Positions 4,404 through 7,181 of a stretch of DNA of 7,181 bases are shown piece after piece. Both the position numbers and the translations under genes were made by a program. The notes under the pieces were generated by a model that ran no database searches, was not told where the DNA came from, and worked only from the letters and a program-made list of their open reading frames with translations. Positions within the stretch are counted from its first letter, which is position 1, and each line of letters begins with the position of its first letter. Source of the stretch: Acidobacteriota bacterium (lineage in GTDB: Bacteria; Acidobacteriota; Thermoanaerobaculia; Multivoradales; UBA5704); contig QHVW01000930.1 in NCBI GenBank assembly GCA_003223675.1, positions 3,725 through 10,905 of the forward strand, in the 5' to 3' direction.

Positions 4404-5309
4404 GTGACCGAGACACCCGAGACCCCCGAGACCCCTGAGATCACCATCTACACCGACGGCGGCGCCGACCCCAACCCGGGGGCGGGCGGCTGGGCGGCGA
4501 TCCTCCTCGACAAAACGAGCGGCAAGCACCGCGAGCTCTCCGGCGGCGAGCCGCGCGCCACCAACAACCGCATGGAGCTGACGGCGGCCATCCGCGGCCT
4601 GGAGGCCCTGAAGCACCGCTGCCGGGTGCGCCTGTATACCGACTCGCAGTATCTGCGGAAGGGGATCACCGAGTGGCTCCCCGGCTGGATCGCCCGCGGC
4701 TGGCGGCGCAAGGACGGCGAGCTCCAGAACGAGGATCTCTGGCGCCGTCTCTCCGAGCTGGTCCAGGAGCACGAGATCCGCTGGGACTGGGTCAAGGGGC
4801 ACGCCGGCAACCGCTGGAACGAGCGCGCGGACGAGCTCGCCACGCTGGAGATTCGCAAGCAGAAGGGCGGCAAGGTGGCTCCCGCCGCCGCGCGCCCCCA
4901 GGCCGAGGTCTTCCTGCGCGTCTCCTGCGCCAAGGGCAAGGGGGGGTGGGCGGCCCTGATCCGGCGGGACGGCGAGGAGGAGGTGCTCTCGGGAGGGTTC
5001 TCGTCGATCACCCCCAACCAGCTCGACCTGCTGGGCGCCATCGCCGCCCTGGAGAGCCTGCCGCCGGGGATCTCGATCGCGATCCACACCGGCTCGGACT
5101 ATCTGCGCAACGGGGCCACCCGCTGGATCGACGGCTGGAAGCGGCGCGGCTGGAAGACCCAGGAGGGTCAGCCCGTCCTCAACCGCGACCTCTGGGAGCG
5201 CTTGGAGAAGGCGATGGCCGCTCGCAAGATCACCTGGCCGGAGACCAAGGGGCGGGAGCTGCCGGAGATGAAGGATCTGGGGACGCGGGCGAAAGAGGCG
5301 GCGGGGTAG
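4404..5309 (+). CDS. rnhA: Ribonuclease HI with a degenerate second RNase H domain
   Basis: From GTG 4404 the product has 301 residues, about twice a normal RNase HI. Domain 1 (about 11-150) is a complete enzyme that cuts the RNA strand of RNA/DNA hybrids. The catalytic set is D18 (YTDGGADPNPG), E58 (NNRMELTAAI), D80 (YTDSQYL), H133 (VKGHAGNRWNERAD) and D143. The basic handle is present (WIARGWRRKDG, 95-105). After a basic/Ala linker (151-167), residues 168-301 repeat the same fold: GGWAALI (180-186), NQLDLLGAI (205-213), HTGSDYLRNGATRWIDGWKR (228-247) and NRDLWERL (260-267). Every catalytic position is changed: D18 to S174, E58 to D208, D80 to G230, H133 to R284, D143 to about T294. The second copy therefore probably binds nucleic acid without cutting. 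The frame is open further upstream from TTG 4365, but that codon is the -35 box and no ribosome binding site precedes it, so GTG 4404 is preferred. Divergent from the SRPBCC operon. Confidence 0.92.
   Translation: MTETPETPETPEITIYTDGGADPNPGAGGWAAILLDKTSGKHRELSGGEPRATNNRMELTAAIRGLEALKHRCRVRLYTDSQYLRKGITEWLPGWIARGWRRKDGELQNEDLWRRLSELVQEHEIRWDWVKGHAGNRWNERADELATLEIRKQKGGKVAPAAARPQAEVFLRVSCAKGKGGWAALIRRDGEEEVLSGGFSSITPNQLDLLGAIAALESLPPGISIAIHTGSDYLRNGATRWIDGWKRRGWKTQEGQPVLNRDLWERLEKAMAARKITWPETKGRELPEMKDLGTRAKEAAG
4410..4436 (+). repeat. Three tandem 9-bp repeats at the 5' end of rnhA
   Basis: Three near-identical units GAGACACCC, GAGACCCCC and GAGACCCCT encode the N-terminal extension ETP-ETP-ETP before the first beta strand of the RNase H domain. 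Such a short in-frame tandem repeat can gain or lose units by slippage without disturbing the enzyme. Confidence 0.75.
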
Positions 5310-5344
5310 GGCCCTCAAAAGCGTCCATGCCCTCGGAGCGATCT

Positions 5345-5494
5345 GCCCTTCGAGGCCTCACCCCCTGGCCCCCTCTCCACTTCGTGGAGAGGGGGAACTT
5401 ATCCGAGTGTCCTTGCCGAATTAGAAGACCGCTGATCTTTGGGCCCTCCCTCTCCACGAAGTGGAGAGGGATCGAGGGTGAGGCTTCGGAGGGC
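5345..5494. mobile_element. MITE-like element with long inverted arms and paired hairpins
   Basis: A 150-bp non-coding element fills most of the 213-bp gap between rnhA and the transglutaminase gene. The left arm (5345-5393) and the complement of the right arm (5448-5494) align over nearly their whole length: GCCCTTCGAGGCCTCACCC against GCCCTCCGAAGCCTCACCC, then a short divergent stretch, then an identical inner part. Each arm's inner part is itself a perfect hairpin with a 10-bp stem: CCCTCTCCAC / GTGGAGAGGG at 5371-5380 / 5384-5393 and again at 5448-5457 / 5461-5470, with loops TTC and GAA. The core (5394-5447) is unrelated and shows no open frame of note. No transposase is present. Dispersed repeats of the CCTCACCCCC...CCCTCTCC...GGAGAGGG kind are recalled from many high-GC environmental genomes. 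Lying between convergent genes, it may also impede read-through, although no T run follows either hairpin. Confidence 0.75.
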
Positions 5495-5522
5495 AGGCCG
5501 CCCCAGCCAGCACCGGCCCTTT

Positions 5523-6524
5523 TTAACGCCCCTTCTCCACCCCCGCATCCTTATACGAGAACGTCTTCGCCACCTTGTCGAACGGCTTGCCGTCCACCTC
5601 GACGTACGGGTAGACGAAGTAGTTCAGCGGCGCGCCCGCCTGCGGAGGCGCCAGCACGAGGTCGCGCCCGATCGAGAGCTGCACCCGGTTCTCGTCGAGG
5701 GCGCCGAAGAAGTAGTCCCGCTTGTCGGGGTGCTTCCAGGCTTCGGAGGCGTCGACCGGCACCCAGCCGTAGCCGTTCAGATAAAACTCCGCCCAGCAGT
5801 GATAGCCGCCGATCTCCCCCTGCCCGCGGTCGCCCGGGATGGGGAAGCCGATCTCGAATTTCGCCGGGATGCCCACCGCGCGGCTCAAGCCGATGAACAG
5901 GGCGTGGAAGTCCGTGCAGTTGCCGCGCTTGGCGTCGCAGGCCCAGTAGATGTCGCCGTTCCCCCAGCCCGTGCCGCTCTTGTCGTACGACATGGTCTTT
6001 TCCACGTAGTCGTAGATGGCCCGCGCCTTCTCGAGGTCGGTCTTCTTCCCCGCGGTCACCTGGAGGGCGAGCGAGCGGATGGTGTCGTCGAGCGGCACCA
6101 GGCGGTCCGGCGTCATCCACTGGGCGGCCTCCGCCGGCCTCGCCGCCCGGGACCGCTTCGCCGGCAGGTCGTGGTGCAGGGACTCCCGCCGGCGCACCCG
6201 CAGGGTCATCTCCACCGGGATCTCGCTCTCCTTGGGATCGGTGAGCGCGAAGTGGAGGACCGAGCTCCCGTACCGGGGTTCCTTGTTGACCTCGTAGGGG
6301 ACCAGCGACGAGATCCCGGTAACGGTGACCTCCTGGAGATCGTCGCTCACCGGATAGGGGAGCCAGACGTCCACCTTGTGGGCCCCCGCCGGCAGCCCGG
6401 TGATCCTGGCTTTATAGGTGAAATCGAAGGACCGCGTCTTCGGCGTCTCCGCCGGGGCGGCCCCCAGCGCCAGGACAGCCGTCAGGACCGAGACGGACAC
6501 CCGTACCCATCGCTCGATCATCAT
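5523..6524 (-). CDS. Exported transglutaminase-like protein
   Basis: A 333-residue protein with a signal peptide (WVRVSVSVLTAVLALGAAPA, 6-25, cleavage likely after ALGAA-PA), so it should act in the periplasm or outside. Residues about 31-112 form a beta-rich N-terminal domain (DVWLPYPVSDDLQEVTVTGI). The transglutaminase-like core runs from about 140 to 275: helix EKARAIYDYVEKTMSYD (165-181), catalytic C203 in RGNCTDFHALF, H242 in GGYHCWAEFYLNGYGWVPVD and D258. The Cys-His-Asp triad is intact, so the protein should be active; bacterial members of this superfamily are mostly proteases or peptidases, and the target here is unknown. Two adjacent ATG codons (6524 and 6521) are possible. GGGGAGG on the complement is only 2 nt from the first and 5 nt from the second, so the second start (332 residues) may be the real one. 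It follows lpxC by 45 nt on the same strand and may be co-transcribed. Confidence 0.9.
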   Translation of the reverse strand: MMIERWVRVSVSVLTAVLALGAAPAETPKTRSFDFTYKARITGLPAGAHKVDVWLPYPVSDDLQEVTVTGISSLVPYEVNKEPRYGSSVLHFALTDPKESEIPVEMTLRVRRRESLHHDLPAKRSRAARPAEAAQWMTPDRLVPLDDTIRSLALQVTAGKKTDLEKARAIYDYVEKTMSYDKSGTGWGNGDIYWACDAKRGNCTDFHALFIGLSRAVGIPAKFEIGFPIPGDRGQGEIGGYHCWAEFYLNGYGWVPVDASEAWKHPDKRDYFFGALDENRVQLSIGRDLVLAPPQAGAPLNYFVYPYVEVDGKPFDKVAKTFSYKDAGVEKGR

Positions 6525-6569
6525 CTCCTCCCCGCCGGCAGGCCGGCCACGGATTCTCCCAGCGGAATC

Positions 6570-7181
6570 TTAATCGCCGAACAGGGGGAGGGGAAGGGCT
6601 CCGGTGGTCCGGACCTCCTCCGGCCGGGGAGCTCCCTGGAGCCAGGCCCAGCAGCCGGGCCGCTCGCGGAGGGCCTCATGGAGCGCGAAATGGACCTGGT
6701 GGCCGCCGCGCTCGACCTCCAGGTGGGCCCAGACGGGGGCGCCCACCAGCGCCAGGTCCCCCACCGCGTCGAGCGCCTTGTGGCGCACCGGCTCGTCGGG
6801 GAGCCGCGGGGCGTTGTTGGGGCCCTGGGGACCGAAGACCACGCAGTTGTCGAGATCGCCGCCCAATCCCAGCCCCCGGCGGTGGAGCCGCTCGATGTCC
6901 GCGGCCAGGGCGAAGGTGCGGGCCGGCGCCAGCTCCCGCTCGAACGACTCCCGGTCCACCACCAGGTCGACCTCCTGATGCCCGATCGCCGGATGGGCGA
7001 AGTCGATCGTGTAGGTCACCCGCAGGCCGGGGTAGGGGGAGACCCGGATGCGCTTGCCCCCCAGCGCCACCTCGACCGGCGCGGTGACGGCGAAGATCCG
7101 CCGCGTCCCCGGCTGCATCCTCACCCCCGCCGCCTCCAGCAGGTGGACCCAGGGGAGCGCCGAGCCGTCGAGCACCGGCAC
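6570..7181 (-). CDS. lpxC: UDP-3-O-acyl-N-acetylglucosamine deacetylase (LpxC), C-terminal part
   Basis: 203 codons enter from the right edge and end at TAA (6572-6570). LpxC removes the acetyl group in the first committed step of lipid A synthesis in the cytoplasm, and is a zinc enzyme. Recognisable parts: PVLDGSALPWVHLLEAAGV at 2-20 (the family's DGSA motif), YTIDFAHPAIG (57-67), ARTFALAADIERLHRRGLGL (87-106) with GGDLDNCVV (107-115), RLPDEPVRHKALDAVGDLAL (126-145) and GGHQVHFALHEAL (159-171). H134 and D138 in VRHKALD are two of the three zinc ligands; the third lies in the missing N-terminal part. H161 in GGH matches the catalytic histidine. The leading GTG at the edge is an internal valine, not a start; about 110 residues are outside the window. 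The C-terminal tail after about 175 is Pro-rich and not conserved. Confidence 0.93.
   Translation of the reverse strand: MPVLDGSALPWVHLLEAAGVRMQPGTRRIFAVTAPVEVALGGKRIRVSPYPGLRVTYTIDFAHPAIGHQEVDLVVDRESFERELAPARTFALAADIERLHRRGLGLGGDLDNCVVFGPQGPNNAPRLPDEPVRHKALDAVGDLALVGAPVWAHLEVERGGHQVHFALHEALRERPGCWAWLQGAPRPEEVRTTGALPLPLFGD

Noticed and set aside
3351..5318. A 655-codon minus-strand frame running through the rnhA and SRPBCC regions
   Set aside because: It is antisense to rnhA and out of frame with the SRPBCC gene; the product is Arg/Pro/Leu-rich with no domain signature.
5345..5494. CRISPR array or tRNA in the repeat-rich gap
   Set aside because: Only two repeat copies in inverted orientation, with no regular spacers; no cloverleaf or CCA end is present.
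6534..6547. Short hairpin GCCGG-CAGG-CCGGC between lpxC and the transglutaminase gene as a terminator
   Set aside because: Only a 5-bp stem without a T run, next to the ribosome binding site; readily explained by GC-rich composition.

Overview
This window looks like a stretch of chromosome from a high-GC Gram-negative bacterium. Two sampled 60-base lines gave about 70% G+C in the alcohol dehydrogenase gene and about 53% in the toxin region. LpxC (lipid A synthesis) at the right edge implies an outer membrane with LPS. A bacterial family-X DNA polymerase, a COG5637-type SRPBCC membrane protein and short GC-rich palindromic repeats would fit Acidobacteriota, a deltaproteobacterial lineage or a related soil/sediment phylum. 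The phylum is an inference with low confidence.

Left part (1-1080): the N-terminal 112 codons of a PolX-type DNA polymerase run off the left edge on the minus strand. Divergent from it is a compact, lower-GC three-gene plus-strand operon: a 69-residue helical antitoxin-like protein, a RelE/ParE-family toxin (88 residues) and a short HicB-like protein (58 residues). They are joined by GTGA and ATGA stop/start overlaps, so translation is probably coupled. A 13-bp palindrome sits on the presumed -10 box. The operon ends in a GC-rich palindromic repeat that contains the stop codon of the HicB-like gene.

Middle (1082-4260): a minus-strand operon transcribed right to left, made of a membrane-anchored SRPBCC protein, a zinc- and NAD-dependent formaldehyde/alcohol dehydrogenase, and a membrane-anchored short-chain dehydrogenase. 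The last two are contiguous (TGA directly followed by ATG). This set is probably a membrane-associated redox or detoxification module; its substrate cannot be read from the sequence.

Right part (4365-7181): divergent from that operon is a ribonuclease HI gene whose product carries a second RNase H-like domain that has lost the catalytic residues. Its promoter geometry suggests a leaderless mRNA starting at or next to a GTG codon. A ~150-bp MITE-like element with long inverted arms, each ending in a perfect hairpin, lies between rnhA and two convergent minus-strand genes: an exported transglutaminase-like protein and, upstream of it, the C-terminal two thirds of lpxC.

The most unusual items are the antitoxin/RelE/HicB-like tricistron, the RNase HI with a degenerate second domain, and the two palindromic repeat elements. 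Gaps between genes are short (largest 213 bp, at 5310-5522, mostly filled by the MITE-like element; next 166 bp, at 4238-4403).
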